Positions 28,337 to 42,867 of a stretch of 64,000 bases of DNA are shown here, piece after piece. Both the position numbers and the translations under genes were made by a program. Source of the stretch: Stutzerimonas stutzeri (lineage in GTDB: Bacteria > Pseudomonadota > Gammaproteobacteria > Pseudomonadales > Pseudomonadaceae); contig NZ_POUT01000006.1 of the NCBI RefSeq assembly GCF_002890915.1, positions 186,001-250,000 on the forward strand. Direction: 5' to 3'. Each line of letters opens with the position of its first letter. The stretch's first letter is position 1. The notes beneath the pieces were generated by a model. The model saw only the letters and a program-made list of their open reading frames with translations. It did no database searches and had not been told where the DNA came from.

Positions 28337-29799
28337 TGCCGATGCCATTGAATCATCTATTGCCGCAGGCCGGCAGCGACGTGCTGATCCGCGAGCTGAC
28401 CCTCGACAGCCGCAAGGTGCGCGGCGGCGATCTGTTCCTCGCCGTGCCGGGCTTGCAGCAGGACGGTCGCGACCATATCGACGATGCCATCGCCCGGGGC
28501 GCCGCAGCGGTGGCCTACGAGGCCGAAGGCGCGGGCCAGCTGCTTTCGGCGCAGGCGGTGATGCTGCCGGTGCGCCAGCTTTCCGGGCAGCTCTCCGCCA
28601 TCGCCGGGCGCTTTTATGGCGAACCCAGTCGCAGCCTGCGGCTGGTCGGCGTCACCGGCACCAACGGCAAGACCAGTGTCAGCCAGCTCATCGCCCAGGC
28701 GCTGGATCGGCTCGGCGAGCCCTGCGGAATCATCGGCACCCTGGGTACCGGCTTCCATGGGCAACTGGAGCTGGGCCGGCACACCACGCCGGATGCCATC
28801 GGCGTGCAGGCGACCCTGGCCAGCCTGAAGCAGCAGGGCGCGCGGGCGGTGGCGATGGAGGTTTCCTCGCATGGCCTGGAGCAGGGGCGCGTCGCCGCGC
28901 TGGAGTTCGACGTGGCGGTGTTCACCAACCTGTCCCGCGACCACCTGGACTACCACGGCAGCATGGAAGCCTACGGTGCGGCCAAGGCGCGCCTGTTCGA
29001 CGTGCCGGGCTTGAGCTGTCGGGTGGTCAACCTGGATGACGGCTTCGGTCGTGCGCTCGCCGGCGAAGCCGCCGAGTCCCGCCTGATCGGCTACAGCCTG
29101 GAAGACCCGTCCGCTTATCTCTACTGCGCCGACGCCCGGCTGGACGACGACGGCATCCATGCCCGGTTGATCACGCCGCAGGGTGAACGCTCGCTGCGCA
29201 GTCCGTTGCTGGGGCGTTTCAACGTCAGCAACGTGCTGGCGGCGGTTGGTGCGCTGCTCGGTATGGACTACCCGCTGGACGAAATCCTCGCGGTGTTGCC
29301 CGAACTCGAAGGCCCGGCTGGGCGCATGCAGCGCCTCGGCGGCGGCGAGCGGCCGCTGGTGGTGGTCGATTACGCGCACACCCCGGACGCTCTGGAAAAG
29401 GTGCTCAGCGCCCTGCGCCCACACGCGCGCGGCAAGCTGCTTTGCCTGTTCGGTTGCGGCGGCGATCGCGATCGCGGCAAGCGCCCACTGATGGCCGAAG
29501 TGGCCGAGCGGCTGGCCGACGAGGTGCTGGTCACCGACGACAACCCGCGCAACGAGGCGCCCGAGCAGATTCTCGCGGACATCCGCACGGGCTTCGCCCA
29601 TCCCGAGCACGTCACCTTCCTGCACGGCCGCGGCCAGGCAATCGCCTCGCTTATCGCCGCCAGCCGGGCGGAGGATGTGGTGCTGCTGGCGGGCAAGGGC
29701 CACGAGGACTATCAGGAAATTCGCGGCGAACGGCAGCCGTTCTCCGATCTGGAAGAGGCCAGCACGGCCCTGGCCACCTGGGAGGCGCCCGATGCTTGA
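28336..29799 (+). CDS. murE: UDP-MurNAc-L-Ala-D-Glu:meso-diaminopimelate ligase
   Basis: A 487-residue ATP-dependent Mur ligase from ATG 28336, overlapping the ftsI stop; the frame is open far upstream but MPMPLNHLLPQAG is the family start. The P-loop is GTNGKTS. DNPRNEAP is the motif that selects meso-diaminopimelate over lysine, so the peptidoglycan is the Gram-negative DAP type. Overlaps murF by 8 bases. Confidence 0.97.
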
Positions 29800-31168
29800 A
29801 GCCATGAGCCTGAGTCGCCTGCAGGAGCCGTTGGACGGCCGCCTGGTCGGTGCCGACGCCAGCTTCACCGCAGTGTGTACCGACAGCCGCGCGATCCAGC
29901 CGGGCCAGTTGTTCATCGCCCTGACCGGTCCGCGCTTCGACGGCCATGCCTACCTGGCGGACGTTGCCTCGCGCGGCGCCGTCGCAGCGCTGGTCGAGCG
30001 CGAAATCGCCAATGCGCCGCTGCCGCAGCTGGTGGTGGCCGATACCCGGCTGGCGCTGGGCCGGCTGGGCGCCTTGAATCGCGCCGGCTTCAACGGACCG
30101 GTAGCCGCGATTACCGGCTCCAGCGGCAAGACCAGCGTCAAGGAGCTGCTGGCCAGCATCCTGCGCGCGGCCCATGGCCAGGATGCGGTACTGGCTACCC
30201 GTGGCAACCTGAACAACGACCTGGGCGCGCCTCTGACCCTGCTGGAACTCGACCCGCAGCACCGTAGCGCCGTCATCGAGCTGGGCGCCTCGCGTCCCGG
30301 CGAGATTGCCTACACGGTGAGTCTGGTGCGTCCGGATGTCAGCCTGATTACCAATGCCGGCACCGCCCACGTCGGTGAATTCGGCGGTCCGCAGAAGATC
30401 GTCGAAGCCAAGGGCGAGATTCTCGACGGGCTGGGCGCGGCCGGTATCGCCGTGCTCAATCGCGACGACAAGGCGTATCCGATCTGGACCGAACGGGTTG
30501 GGGGCAAACGTATCGTCAGCTTCGGCCTGGAAAGCCCGCTGGCCGACTTCTATCCCGGCTCGATCGCCTATGACCGGCGCGGCTGTCCGAATTTCGTGCT
30601 CACCGGTCCCTGCGGGACGGCCCGTGTGCAGTTGAATCTGCTGGGGCGGCATAACGTCGCCAATGCCCTGGCCGCTGCCGCCGCCGCGCATGCCCTGAGT
30701 GTGCCGTGCGAGGCCATCGTCGCGGGCCTGGAAAGCCTGCAGCCGGTCAAGGGCCGCGGTGTGGCACAGATGCTGGCCAACGGCGTGCGGCTGATCGACG
30801 ACAGCTACAACGCCAATCCGGCGTCCATATGTGCCGCGGTGGATGTGCTGGCCGGTTTTGCCGGCCGCACCGTCCTCGTGCTCGGCGACATGGGCGAACT
30901 CGGCGAGTGGGCGGAGCAAGGGCACCGCGAGGTAGGGGCCTATGCCGCCGGCAAGGTCGATGCGCTCTATGCGGTCGGGCCGCTGATGGCGCATGCGGTC
31001 ACGGCCTTCGGCGCCGGTGCCCGGCACTTCGCCGACCAGCACAGCCTGATCGAAACCCTGCGTGCCGAACAGGGCAGCGCCACCACCATTCTGATCAAGG
31101 GCTCACGCAGCGCGGCGATGGACAAGGTCGTCGATGCGCTTGCCGGGCCAACCATGGAGAAACACTGA
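29792..31168 (+). CDS. murF: UDP-MurNAc-tripeptide:D-alanyl-D-alanine ligase
   Basis: A 458-residue Mur ligase adding D-Ala-D-Ala to the tripeptide precursor in the cytoplasm. The P-loop GSSGKTS, the [11 protein letters not shown] loop and DSYNANPAS near the C-terminal domain are all present. The ATG 29792 lies inside the end of murE; the stop overlaps the mraY start. Confidence 0.97.
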   Translation: MLEAMSLSRLQEPLDGRLVGADASFTAVCTDSRAIQPGQLFIALTGPRFDGHAYLADVASRGAVAALVEREIANAPLPQLVVADTRLALGRLGALNRAGFNGPVAAITGSSGKTSVKELLASILRAAHGQDAVLATRGNLNNDLGAPLTLLELDPQHRSAVIELGASRPGEIAYTVSLVRPDVSLITNAGTAHVGEFGGPQKIVEAKGEILDGLGAAGIAVLNRDDKAYPIWTERVGGKRIVSFGLESPLADFYPGSIAYDRRGCPNFVLTGPCGTARVQLNLLGRHNVANALAAAAAAHALSVPCEAIVAGLESLQPVKGRGVAQMLANGVRLIDDSYNANPASICAAVDVLAGFAGRTVLVLGDMGELGEWAEQGHREVGAYAAGKVDALYAVGPLMAHAVTAFGAGARHFADQHSLIETLRAEQGSATTILIKGSRSAAMDKVVDALAGPTMEKH

Positions 31169-32250
31169 TGCTGCTGCTGATCGCCGAGTATCTGCAACAG
31201 TTCCACAAGGGCTTCGCGGTCTTCCAGTACCTGTCCCTGCGTGGAATTCTCGGCGTGCTCACCGCCCTGGTGCTTTCGCTGTGGATGGGCCCGTGGCTGA
31301 TCCGCACCCTGCAGCTGCGCCAGATCGGCCAGGCGGTGCGCACCGACGGGCCACAGTCGCACCTGTCGAAATCCGGCACGCCGACCATGGGCGGCGCGCT
31401 GATCCTCAGCGCCATCGGCATCAGCACCCTGCTCTGGGCCGACCTGTCCAACCGCTATGTCTGGGTGGTGCTGGCCGTGACCCTGCTGTTCGGCGCGATC
31501 GGCTGGGTCGACGACTACCGCAAGGTGATCGAGAAGAACTCCCGCGGCCTGCCGAGTCGCTGGAAGTATTTCTGGCAGTCGGTGTTCGGCCTCGGCGCGG
31601 CGGTCTTCCTTTATATGACCGCGCAGACGCCGGTGGAGACCACGCTGATCCTGCCGCTGCTGAAGAACATCGAGATCCCGCTGGGGATCGGCTTCGTGGT
31701 GCTGACCTACTTCGTCATCGTCGGCTCGAGCAACGCGGTCAACCTCACCGACGGCCTCGACGGCCTGGCGATCATGCCGACGGTGATGGTCGGCGGCGGC
31801 CTGGGCATCTTCTGCTACCTGTCCGGCAACATGAACTTCGCCGAATACCTGCTGATCCCCTACATCCCGGGTGCGGGCGAACTGATCGTGTTCTGCGGCG
31901 CGTTGATCGGCGCCGGTCTCGGCTTTCTCTGGTTCAACACCTATCCGGCGCAGGTCTTCATGGGCGACGTCGGCGCGCTGGCGCTGGGCGCGGCGCTGGG
32001 CACCATCGCAGTGATCGTCCGCCAGGAGGTGGTGCTGTTCATCATGGGCGGCGTGTTCGTGATGGAAACGCTGTCGGTGATGATCCAGGTCGCCTCGTTC
32101 AAGCTGACCGGCAAGCGCGTGTTCCGCATGGCGCCGATCCACCACCATTTCGAACTCAAGGGCTGGCCCGAACCTCGGGTAATCGTGCGCTTCTGGATCA
32201 TCACGGTGATCCTCGTGCTCGTCGGCCTCGCCACCCTGAAACTGAGGTAA
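31168..32250 (+). CDS. mraY: Phospho-N-acetylmuramoyl-pentapeptide transferase MraY
   Basis: A 360-residue membrane enzyme with ten helices that moves phospho-MurNAc-pentapeptide onto undecaprenyl phosphate, forming lipid I. The signatures are [23 protein letters not shown] and the C-terminal [13 protein letters not shown] histidine cluster. ATG 31168 overlaps the murF stop. Confidence 0.97.
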   Translation: MLLLIAEYLQQFHKGFAVFQYLSLRGILGVLTALVLSLWMGPWLIRTLQLRQIGQAVRTDGPQSHLSKSGTPTMGGALILSAIGISTLLWADLSNRYVWVVLAVTLLFGAIGWVDDYRKVIEKNSRGLPSRWKYFWQSVFGLGAAVFLYMTAQTPVETTLILPLLKNIEIPLGIGFVVLTYFVIVGSSNAVNLTDGLDGLAIMPTVMVGGGLGIFCYLSGNMNFAEYLLIPYIPGAGELIVFCGALIGAGLGFLWFNTYPAQVFMGDVGALALGAALGTIAVIVRQEVVLFIMGGVFVMETLSVMIQVASFKLTGKRVFRMAPIHHHFELKGWPEPRVIVRFWIITVILVLVGLATLKLR

Positions 32251-32255
32251 CCAGA

Positions 32256-33599
32256 GTGCTCATCGCTTCCGACCAGTTCCGCATCGTCGTCGGCCTCGGC
32301 AAGAGCGGCATGTCCGTGGTTCGCCATCTGGCGCGCCGCGGCCTGCCGTTCGCGGTCGTCGACACCCGCGCGAACCCGCCGGAGCTGGCCACTCTCCAGG
32401 CGCAGTACCCGGGCATCGAGGTGCGTTGTGGCGAGCTGGACGTCGAGTTCCTCTGCCGTGCCGGCGAGCTGCTGGTGAGCCCGGGACTGGCGGTCAGCAC
32501 GCCGGCTCTTCAGGAAGCGGCGGCGCGCGGCGTCAAGCTGTCCGGCGATATCGAGCTGTTTGCCCGTGAAGCCAAGGCGCCGATCGTCGCGATCACCGGC
32601 TCCAATGCCAAGAGCACCGTTACCACCCTGGTCGGCGAGATGGCCCAGGCGGCCGGGCGCAAGGTGGCGGTCGGCGGCAACCTCGGTACCCCGGCGCTGG
32701 ACCTGCTGGCCGACGACGTCGAGCTCTATGTGCTGGAACTGTCCAGCTTCCAGCTGGAAACCACCGAGCGGCTCGACGCCGAGGTGGCGACCTGCCTGAA
32801 CATCAGCGAAGACCACATGGACCGCTACAGCGGCCTGCCTGCCTACCACCAGGCCAAGCACCGGATCTTCCGCGGTGCACGCCAGGCGGTGATCAACCGT
32901 GACGACCGCCTCAGCCGGCCGCTGATCGGCGAGGATGTACCGGCCTGGTCCTTCGGCCTGGGCAAGCCTGACTTCAAGGGTTTCGGTCTGTTCGAGGAGA
33001 ACGGCGAGAAGTACCTGGCGTTCCAGTTCGAGGCGCTGATGCCGGTGCGTGAGCTGAAGATGCGTGGCGCGCACAACCAGTCCAACGCGCTGGCCGCGCT
33101 GGCGCTGGGGCATGCGGTGGGGCTGCCGTTCGAGCCGATGCTGGAGACCCTGCGCCACTTCGCCGGTCTGCCGCATCGCTGCCAGTGGGTCGGCCAGCGC
33201 GGCGAGGTCAATTATTACGACGACTCCAAGGCCACCAACGTCGGTGCCGCACTGGCAGCCATCGAAGGGCTGGGGGCCGATATCGACGGCAAGCTGGTGC
33301 TGATCGCCGGCGGTGACGGCAAGGGGGCCGACTTCTCCGGCCTGCACGCGCCCGTCGCGCGCTTCTGCCGTGCCGTGGTGCTGCTCGGCCGCGATGCCGA
33401 ACGCCTGGAACAGGCGCTCGCCGGCGCCACCACGCTGCTGCGCGTGGCGACCCTGGACGAGGCGGTGCAGCGTGCCGCCGCCTGCGCCGAGGCGGGCGAC
33501 GCGGTGCTGCTGTCGCCGGCCTGCGCCAGCCTGGACATGTTCAAGAACTTCGAAGAGCGCGGCCGTCTGTTCGCCGCTGCGGTGGAGGCGCTCGACTGA
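32256..33599 (+). CDS. murD: UDP-MurNAc-L-alanine:D-glutamate ligase
   Basis: A 447-residue Mur ligase adding D-glutamate. Start is GTG 32256 (LIASDQFRIVVGLGKSGMS); the open frame extends upstream but only inside mraY. P-loop GSNAKST, then VLELSSFQLE and YYDDSKATN. Its stop overlaps the ftsW start by one base. Confidence 0.96.
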   Translation: MLIASDQFRIVVGLGKSGMSVVRHLARRGLPFAVVDTRANPPELATLQAQYPGIEVRCGELDVEFLCRAGELLVSPGLAVSTPALQEAAARGVKLSGDIELFAREAKAPIVAITGSNAKSTVTTLVGEMAQAAGRKVAVGGNLGTPALDLLADDVELYVLELSSFQLETTERLDAEVATCLNISEDHMDRYSGLPAYHQAKHRIFRGARQAVINRDDRLSRPLIGEDVPAWSFGLGKPDFKGFGLFEENGEKYLAFQFEALMPVRELKMRGAHNQSNALAALALGHAVGLPFEPMLETLRHFAGLPHRCQWVGQRGEVNYYDDSKATNVGAALAAIEGLGADIDGKLVLIAGGDGKGADFSGLHAPVARFCRAVVLLGRDAERLEQALAGATTLLRVATLDEAVQRAAACAEAGDAVLLSPACASLDMFKNFEERGRLFAAAVEALD

Positions 33600-34822
33600 T
33601 GCTCGCCTTCCTGCGCCATGCCCCTTCGCCGCTGTTCGGCCGCCGTGGTCTGGACCTGGACTTCCCGATGCTGGCCGGCTGTCTGGCGCTGCTCGGCCTG
33701 GGCCTGGTGATGATCACCTCGGCGTCCTCCGAGGTCGCCGCGGTGAGCTCCGGCAATGCGCTGTATCACATGATCCGGCACCTGGTTTACGTGGCGCTGG
33801 GCCTTGGTGCCGCGGCCATGATGCTGCTGATTCCGCTGTCGGCCTGGCAGCGGCTCGACTGGATGCTGCTGCTGGCGGCTTTCGGCTTGCTGATCCTGGT
33901 GCTGCTGCCGGGCATCGGCCGCGAAGTCAACGGTTCGATGCGCTGGATCGGTTTCGGCGCCTTCAACCTGCAGCCGTCCGAGCTGGCCAAGGTGTTCGTG
34001 GTGATCTACCTGGCCGGCTATCTGGTGCGCCGCCAGGAGGAAGTGCGCGAAAGCCTGTGGGGCTTCGCCAAGCCGTTCCTGGTGTTGCTGCCGATGGCCT
34101 TCCTGCTGCTGCTGGAGCCCGACTTCGGCGCCACCGTGGTGATGATGGGCGCCGCCGTGGCGATGCTGTTCCTCGGCGGCGTGGGCATGATCCGCTTCAG
34201 CCTGCTGGTGGTGGCCGCGGTCGGTGCGGTGGTGATCCTGGTACAGACCCAGGAATATCGCCTGCAGCGCCTGATCACCTTCACCGATCCCTGGGCCGAC
34301 CAGTATGGCGCCGGCTACCAGCTGACCCAGGCGCTGATCGCCTTCGGGCGCGGCGAATGGTTCGGCGTCGGCTTGGGCAACAGCGTGCAGAAGCAGTTCT
34401 ACCTGCCCGAGGCGCATACCGACTTCGTCTTTTCGGTGCTCGCCGAGGAGCTGGGCATGGTCGGCGCGCTGGCGACCATCGCCCTGTTTGCCTTCGTCGG
34501 CGTGCGTGCCCTCTACATCGGCCTTTGGGCGGAGAAGGCCCGGCAGTTCTTCGCCGCTTATGTCGCCTGGGGCCTGGCGTCCCTCTGGCTGGGGCAGTTC
34601 CTGATCAACGTCGGGGTGAATGTCGGCCTGCTGCCGACCAAGGGCTTGACCCTGCCGTTCCTCAGCTATGGCGGCAGCTCGCTGGTGGTGACCTGCGCGA
34701 GCATGGCCCTGCTGCTGCGCATCGAGTGGGAAAGCCGCACCGTGCTGGGCAGCGAGGATGCCGAGTTCGACGAGTCCGACTTTGCCGAGCCCTCGGCCAA
34801 GGAGGTCGCTCATGGCCGCTAA
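33599..34822 (+). CDS. ftsW: Lipid II polymerase FtsW
   Basis: A 407-residue SEDS-family glycosyltransferase with about ten helices that polymerises septal glycan as the partner of FtsI. GSMRWIGFGAFNLQPSELAK and the SYGGSSL near the C-terminus are SEDS signatures. A cytoplasmic acidic tail follows (SEDAEFDESDFAEPS). Overlaps murG by 11 bases. Confidence 0.97.
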   Translation: MLAFLRHAPSPLFGRRGLDLDFPMLAGCLALLGLGLVMITSASSEVAAVSSGNALYHMIRHLVYVALGLGAAAMMLLIPLSAWQRLDWMLLLAAFGLLILVLLPGIGREVNGSMRWIGFGAFNLQPSELAKVFVVIYLAGYLVRRQEEVRESLWGFAKPFLVLLPMAFLLLLEPDFGATVVMMGAAVAMLFLGGVGMIRFSLLVVAAVGAVVILVQTQEYRLQRLITFTDPWADQYGAGYQLTQALIAFGRGEWFGVGLGNSVQKQFYLPEAHTDFVFSVLAEELGMVGALATIALFAFVGVRALYIGLWAEKARQFFAAYVAWGLASLWLGQFLINVGVNVGLLPTKGLTLPFLSYGGSSLVVTCASMALLLRIEWESRTVLGSEDAEFDESDFAEPSAKEVAHGR

Positions 34823-35874
34823 TGTCCTGATCATGGCCGGCGGTACCGGTGGGCACGTATTCCCAGCGCTGGCCTGCGCGCGCGAATTCCAGGCGCGCGG
34901 CTACGCGGTGCACTGGCTGGGGACGCCGCGCGGCATCGAGAACGAGCTGGTGCCGGCCGCCGGGCTGCCGCTGCACCTGATCCAGGTCAGCGGGCTGCGC
35001 GGCAAGGGCCTGGTGTCGTTGCTCAAGGCGCCGCTGCAGCTGATTCGCTCGCTGTTCCAGGCGCGCCGCATCATCCGTGAGCTGCGCCCGGTGTGCGTGC
35101 TCGGCCTGGGCGGCTACGTCACCGGTCCGGGCGGGCTGGCGGCGAAACTGGCTGGCGTGCCGCTGGTGATCCACGAGCAGAACGCCGTGGCCGGAACCGC
35201 CAATCGCAGCCTCGCGCCGCTGTCGCGGCGTGTCTGCGAAGCCTTCCCGGACACCTTCGCGGCGAGCGACAAGCGCCGCACCACCGGCAATCCGGTGCGC
35301 GAGGAACTGTTCCTGGAAACTCCGCGCGACACCCTGGTCGGTCGCCGGCCGCGCCTGCTGGTACTGGGTGGCAGCCTCGGTGCCGAGCCGCTGAACAAGC
35401 TGTTGCCCGCCGCGTTGGCGCAGCTGCCGGTGGAGCTGCGCCCCGAGGTCTTCCACCAGGCCGGCAAGCAGCACGCCGAGCTCACCACGCAGCGCTACGC
35501 CGAGGCCGGCGTGGTCGCCGAGGTGGCGCCGTTCATCAAGGACATGGCGCGGGCCTACGCCTGGGCCGACCTGGTGATCTGCCGCGCCGGGGCGCTGACC
35601 GTCTGCGAGCTGGCCGCCGCCGGGCTGCCGTCGTTCCTGGTGCCGCTGCCGCACGCGATCGACGATCACCAGACCCGCAATGCCGAATATCTGGCGAAGG
35701 AGGGCGCCGCCGTCCTTCTGCCGCAAGCCAAGACTGACGCGGCCACGCTCGCCGCGCAGCTGACCGAGGTAATGATGCAGCCGGAAAAACTCAAGGCCAT
35801 GGGGGCCACCGCGCGCCGGCTGGCCCGGCCCGACGCCACCCGCAGCGTGGTCGATATCTGCCTGGAGGTGGCCC

Positions 35875-35882
<8 letters not shown>
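34812..35882 (+). CDS. murG: Undecaprenyl-PP-MurNAc-pentapeptide GlcNAc transferase
   Basis: A 356-residue peripheral membrane GT-B enzyme making lipid [16 protein letters not shown] at the N-terminus, [14 protein letters not shown], and the UDP-GlcNAc site [14 protein letters not shown] plus [16 protein letters not shown] are present. ATG 34812 was preferred over the upstream in-frame ATG because the family starts [11 protein letters not shown]. Overlaps murC by 8 bases. Confidence 0.97.
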
Positions 35883-38276
<2,394 letters not shown>

Positions 38277-38279
38277 GCC

Positions 38280-39134
38280 ATGATCGCCACGCTGCGCCAT
38301 TCGCAACCCGCAAGCGGCCGCGCCTCGCGCAAGCCGGTGCCGCGTGGTGCGAGTCGCCTGGTGAAACCGCAGCCGCTGTCGGCGCGCCTGCCCAAGCCGA
38401 GTCTGGCCGGGCTCAAGCGCGTCGTCTGGCCGGTGCTGCTGATCGGGCTGGTGGTTGGCCTGTACGAACTCGGCCAGCGTCTGCTGCCCTATGCCGACCG
38501 GCCGATCGCCAAGGTGAGCGTGCAGGGCGAGCTGGGCTATGTCAGCCGCGAGGCGGTGCAGCAGCGCATCGCGCCTTTCGTCGAGCAGAGCTTCTTCAAG
38601 GTTGATCTGAACGGCCTGCGGCACCAACTCGAAGAAATGCCATGGATCGCCCACGTCGAAGTCCGCCGCGTCTGGCCGGACGAGGTGCTGGTGCGCCTGG
38701 ACGAGCAATTGCCGATTGCCCGCTGGGGGGGCGAAGCATTGCTCAACAACAAAGGCCAGGCTTTTGCGCCGGATGACCTGAGCCGTTATGAACACTTGCC
38801 GCACTTGTATGGTCCGAAGCGGGCCCAACAGCGGGTCATGCAGCAATACCAGATGCTCAGCCAGATGCTGCGCCCGCTGGGATTCTCCATCGCCCGCCTG
38901 GAGCTGCGTGAACGGGGAAGCTGGTTCCTGACCACCAACCAGGGCATCGAACTGCTGCTGGGGCGGGACCAGGTCGTCGAGAAAATGCGTCGTTTCACCG
39001 CCATCTACCAACAGGCGCTGGAGCAGGAAAGCGAGAAAATTGCGCGGATCGACCTGCGCTACGCCAACGGCCTGGCCGTTGCCTGGCAGCCGATCCCGAC
39101 CGCGACGGATACCACCGTCGCCGCGAAGAATTGA
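38280..39134 (+). CDS. ftsQ: Cell division protein FtsQ
   Basis: A 284-residue single-pass protein: basic cytoplasmic N-terminus, helix at about 40-62 ([18 protein letters not shown]), POTRA domain ([19 protein letters not shown]) and the FtsQ beta domain ([19 protein letters not shown]). It anchors the FtsQLB complex at the septum. Full length. Confidence 0.96.
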   Translation: MIATLRHSQPASGRASRKPVPRGASRLVKPQPLSARLPKPSLAGLKRVVWPVLLIGLVVGLYELGQRLLPYADRPIAKVSVQGELGYVSREAVQQRIAPFVEQSFFKVDLNGLRHQLEEMPWIAHVEVRRVWPDEVLVRLDEQLPIARWGGEALLNNKGQAFAPDDLSRYEHLPHLYGPKRAQQRVMQQYQMLSQMLRPLGFSIARLELRERGSWFLTTNQGIELLLGRDQVVEKMRRFTAIYQQALEQESEKIARIDLRYANGLAVAWQPIPTATDTTVAAKN

Positions 39135-39146
39135 GGAATGAAATAC

Positions 39147-40394
39147 ATGTCTAGCGTGCAAAGCGGCAAGATGATCGTCGGCCTGGACATCGGCACCTCC
39201 AAGGTGGTGGCGCTGGTGGGCGAGGTGACCGCCGATGGCGAGCTGGAAATCGTCGGTATCGGTACCCACCCCTCGCGTGGGCTGAAGAAAGGCGTGGTGG
39301 TCAACATCGAATCCACCGTGCAGTCGATCCAGCGCGCCATCGAGGAAGCCCAGCTGATGGCCGGCTGCCGCATCCATTCGGCCTTCGTCGGCCTGGCCGG
39401 CAACCACATCCGTAGCCTGAACTCCCATGGCATCGTGGCGATCCGCGATCGCGAGGTCAGCACGGCGGACCTCGAGCGCGTGCTCGACGCCGCTCAGGCC
39501 GTGGCGATTCCGGCGGACCAGCGCGTGCTGCACACCCTGCCGCAGGACTACGTGATCGACAACCAGGAAGGCGTGCGCGAGCCGCTGGGCATGTCCGGCG
39601 TGCGCCTGGAAGCCAAGGTGCACGTGGTCACCTGTGCGGTGAACGCGGCGCAGAACGTCGAGAAGTGCGTGCGCCGCTGCGGCCTGGAAGTGGACGACAT
39701 CATCCTCGAACAACTGGCCTCGGCCCACGCCGTGCTCACCGACGACGAGAAGGAGCTGGGCGTGTGCCTGGTGGACATCGGCGGCGGTACCACCGACATC
39801 TGTATCTTCACCGAGGGCGCGATCCGCCACACCGCGGTCATCCCGATCGCTGGCGACCAGGTCACCAACGACATCGCCATGGCTCTGCGCACGCCGACCC
39901 AGTATGCCGAGGAGATCAAGATTCGCTATGCTTGCGCGCTGGCCAAACTGGCCGGCGCCGGCGAGACCATCAAGGTCCCCAGCGTCGGCGATCGCCCGCC
40001 GCGGGAACTCTCCCGGCAGGCGCTGGCCGAAGTGGTGGAGCCGCGTTACGACGAGCTTTTCACCCTGATCCAGGCCGAACTGCGACGCAGCGGCTACGAG
40101 GATCTGGTCCCCGCCGGGATCGTCCTCACAGGCGGTACAGCGAAGATGGAAGGAGCCGTCGACCTGGCCGAGGAAATCTTTCACATGCCGGTGCGCCTGG
40201 GCGTGCCGCACAGCGTCAAGGGACTGACCGACGTAGTACGCAACCCCATCTATTCAACGGGCGTGGGCCTGTTGCTGTACGGACTGCGCAAGCAGGCCGA
40301 CGGCATCCCCATGTCCGGCCTCGGTAATTTCACCGAAGACAACAAGACATCTGTCCTGGACCGGCTCAAGGGCTGGATCCAGGGCAATTTCTGA
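39147..40394 (+). CDS. ftsA: Cell division protein FtsA
   Basis: An actin-like ATPase of about 415 residues tethering FtsZ to the membrane. Start set at ATG 39147 (MSSVQSGKMIVGLDIGTSK): the GAGG site at 39133-39136 is 10 bases away, whereas ATG 39138 leaves a single base. Phosphate-1 LDIGTSK, phosphate-2 LVDIGGGTTD and the C-terminal amphipathic membrane-targeting helix (SVLDRLKGWIQGNF) are present. Confidence 0.95.
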   Translation: MSSVQSGKMIVGLDIGTSKVVALVGEVTADGELEIVGIGTHPSRGLKKGVVVNIESTVQSIQRAIEEAQLMAGCRIHSAFVGLAGNHIRSLNSHGIVAIRDREVSTADLERVLDAAQAVAIPADQRVLHTLPQDYVIDNQEGVREPLGMSGVRLEAKVHVVTCAVNAAQNVEKCVRRCGLEVDDIILEQLASAHAVLTDDEKELGVCLVDIGGGTTDICIFTEGAIRHTAVIPIAGDQVTNDIAMALRTPTQYAEEIKIRYACALAKLAGAGETIKVPSVGDRPPRELSRQALAEVVEPRYDELFTLIQAELRRSGYEDLVPAGIVLTGGTAKMEGAVDLAEEIFHMPVRLGVPHSVKGLTDVVRNPIYSTGVGLLLYGLRKQADGIPMSGLGNFTEDNKTSVLDRLKGWIQGNF

Positions 40395-40441
40395 GCAGTG
40401 CGTGTAACACCAAAAATAGAAAGCTGGAAGGAGAGAGGGAA

Positions 40442-41626
40442 ATGTTCGAACTCGTAGATCATACCCCGCAAAGTGCAGTCATCAAGGTCATCGGCGTCGG
40501 CGGTGGGGGCGGCAATGCCGTCAATCACATGGTCCGCAACAACGTCGAGGGCGTCGAATTCATCTGTGCCAACACCGATGCACAAGCGCTGAAGAAGATC
40601 GAAGCGCGTACCGTGCTGCAACTCGGTTCGGCCATCACCAAGGGGCTGGGCGCCGGCACCAATCCCGACATCGGCCGCCAGGCGGCGATGGAAGACCGTG
40701 AGCGCATCGCCGAAGTGCTCGAGGGTGCCGACATGGTGTTCATCACCACCGGCATGGGCGGCGGTACCGGTACCGGTGCCGCACCGATCATCGCTTCGGT
40801 GGCCAAGGAAATGGGCATCCTCACCGTCGCCGTGGTCACCCGTCCGTTCCCCTTCGAGGGCCGCCGCCGCATGCAGGTCGCCGACGAAGGCATCCGTGCG
40901 CTGTCCGAGTGCGTCGACTCGCTGATCACCATTCCCAACGAGAAGCTGCTGACCATCCTCGGCAAGGACGCCAGCCTGTTGGCCGCGTTCGCCAAGGCCG
41001 ACGACGTGCTGACCGGTGCGGTGCGCGGCATTTCCGACATCATGCAGCGCCCGGGCCTGATGAACGTCGACTTCGCCGACGTCAAGACCGTCATGGGCGA
41101 GATGGGCATGGCGATGATGGGCACCGGCAGCTCCACCGGCCCGAACCGCGCGCGTGAAGCGACCGAGGCGGCCATCCGCAACCCGCTGCTGGAAGACGTC
41201 AACCTGCAGGGCGCGCGCGGCATCCTGGTGAACATCACCGCCGGCCTGGACCTGTCCCTCGGCGAGTACGCCGCGGTGGGCGAGATCATCGAGGCCTTCG
41301 CCTCCGACGAAGCCACCGTCAAGGTCGGCGCCGTGATCGACCCGGAGATGGCCGACGAACTGCACGTCACCGTCGTGGCCACCGGCCTGGGCGCGCGCAA
41401 CGAGAAGCCGGTCAAGGTCGTCGACAACACCGTGCAGGCCACCGTTGCCGCAGCGCCGGCACAGGCTCCGCGCCAGGAACAGGCGGCGGTCAACTACCGT
41501 GACCTGGAGCGTCCGACCGTGATGCGCAACCAAGCGCATGCGGCCGCCACCGCAGCCAAACTGAACCCGCAAGAGGACCTGGATTACCTGGATATTCCTG
41601 CGTTTCTGCGTCGTCAGGCCGATTGA
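40442..41626 (+). CDS. ftsZ: Cell division protein FtsZ
   Basis: A 394-residue tubulin-like GTPase forming the Z ring. It has the GTP signature GGGTGTGAAP with the T7 synergy loop in VDFADVKTVMG. A variable linker rich in Ala/Gln (QATVAAAPAQAPRQEQAA) leads to the conserved C-terminal peptide LDYLDIPAFLRRQAD, which binds FtsA and ZipA. GGAGAGAGG site 7 bases upstream; 47-base gap from ftsA. Confidence 0.98.
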   Translation: MFELVDHTPQSAVIKVIGVGGGGGNAVNHMVRNNVEGVEFICANTDAQALKKIEARTVLQLGSAITKGLGAGTNPDIGRQAAMEDRERIAEVLEGADMVFITTGMGGGTGTGAAPIIASVAKEMGILTVAVVTRPFPFEGRRRMQVADEGIRALSECVDSLITIPNEKLLTILGKDASLLAAFAKADDVLTGAVRGISDIMQRPGLMNVDFADVKTVMGEMGMAMMGTGSSTGPNRAREATEAAIRNPLLEDVNLQGARGILVNITAGLDLSLGEYAAVGEIIEAFASDEATVKVGAVIDPEMADELHVTVVATGLGARNEKPVKVVDNTVQATVAAAPAQAPRQEQAAVNYRDLERPTVMRNQAHAAATAAKLNPQEDLDYLDIPAFLRRQAD

Positions 41627-41693
41627 TTGAAGTTATCAGGAGTATTGTTGTGATTGGTATTCAGCAAAGTTGGCATCTGCTATTATCGCCGGC

Positions 41694-42653
<960 letters not shown>

Positions 42654-42675
42654 GCAGTACCTCTCTTCCTGATTG

Positions 42676-42700
42676 AGCCACCTTCGGGTGGCTTTTTTTA
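42676..42700 (+). terminator. Terminator after lpxC
   Basis: AGCCACC-TTCG-GGTGGCT and a run of seven T. Confidence 0.92.
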
Positions 42701-42779
42701 TTTCGCTGCCCAGGCAAGTGAATGGCATGGAAGGTCGGGCCTGAGCTTCGAGCTACAGGCGGTCCTTTGGCCCGCATCG

Positions 42780-42845
42780 CCGCGAGGGCGCGCCTCCTAC
42801 AGGGGTGTACCGGCCGCTTTTTGTGGGAGGCCCGACCTCGGGGCG
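42780..42845. repeat. REPIN, class 2
   Basis: CGCCGCGAGGGCGCGCCTCC and the inverted arm TGTGGGAGGCCCGACCTCGG, a second copy of the element at 10688-10762. Confidence 0.65.
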
Positions 42846-42867
42846 CTAGCTTTTGGAGCTTGTCGCT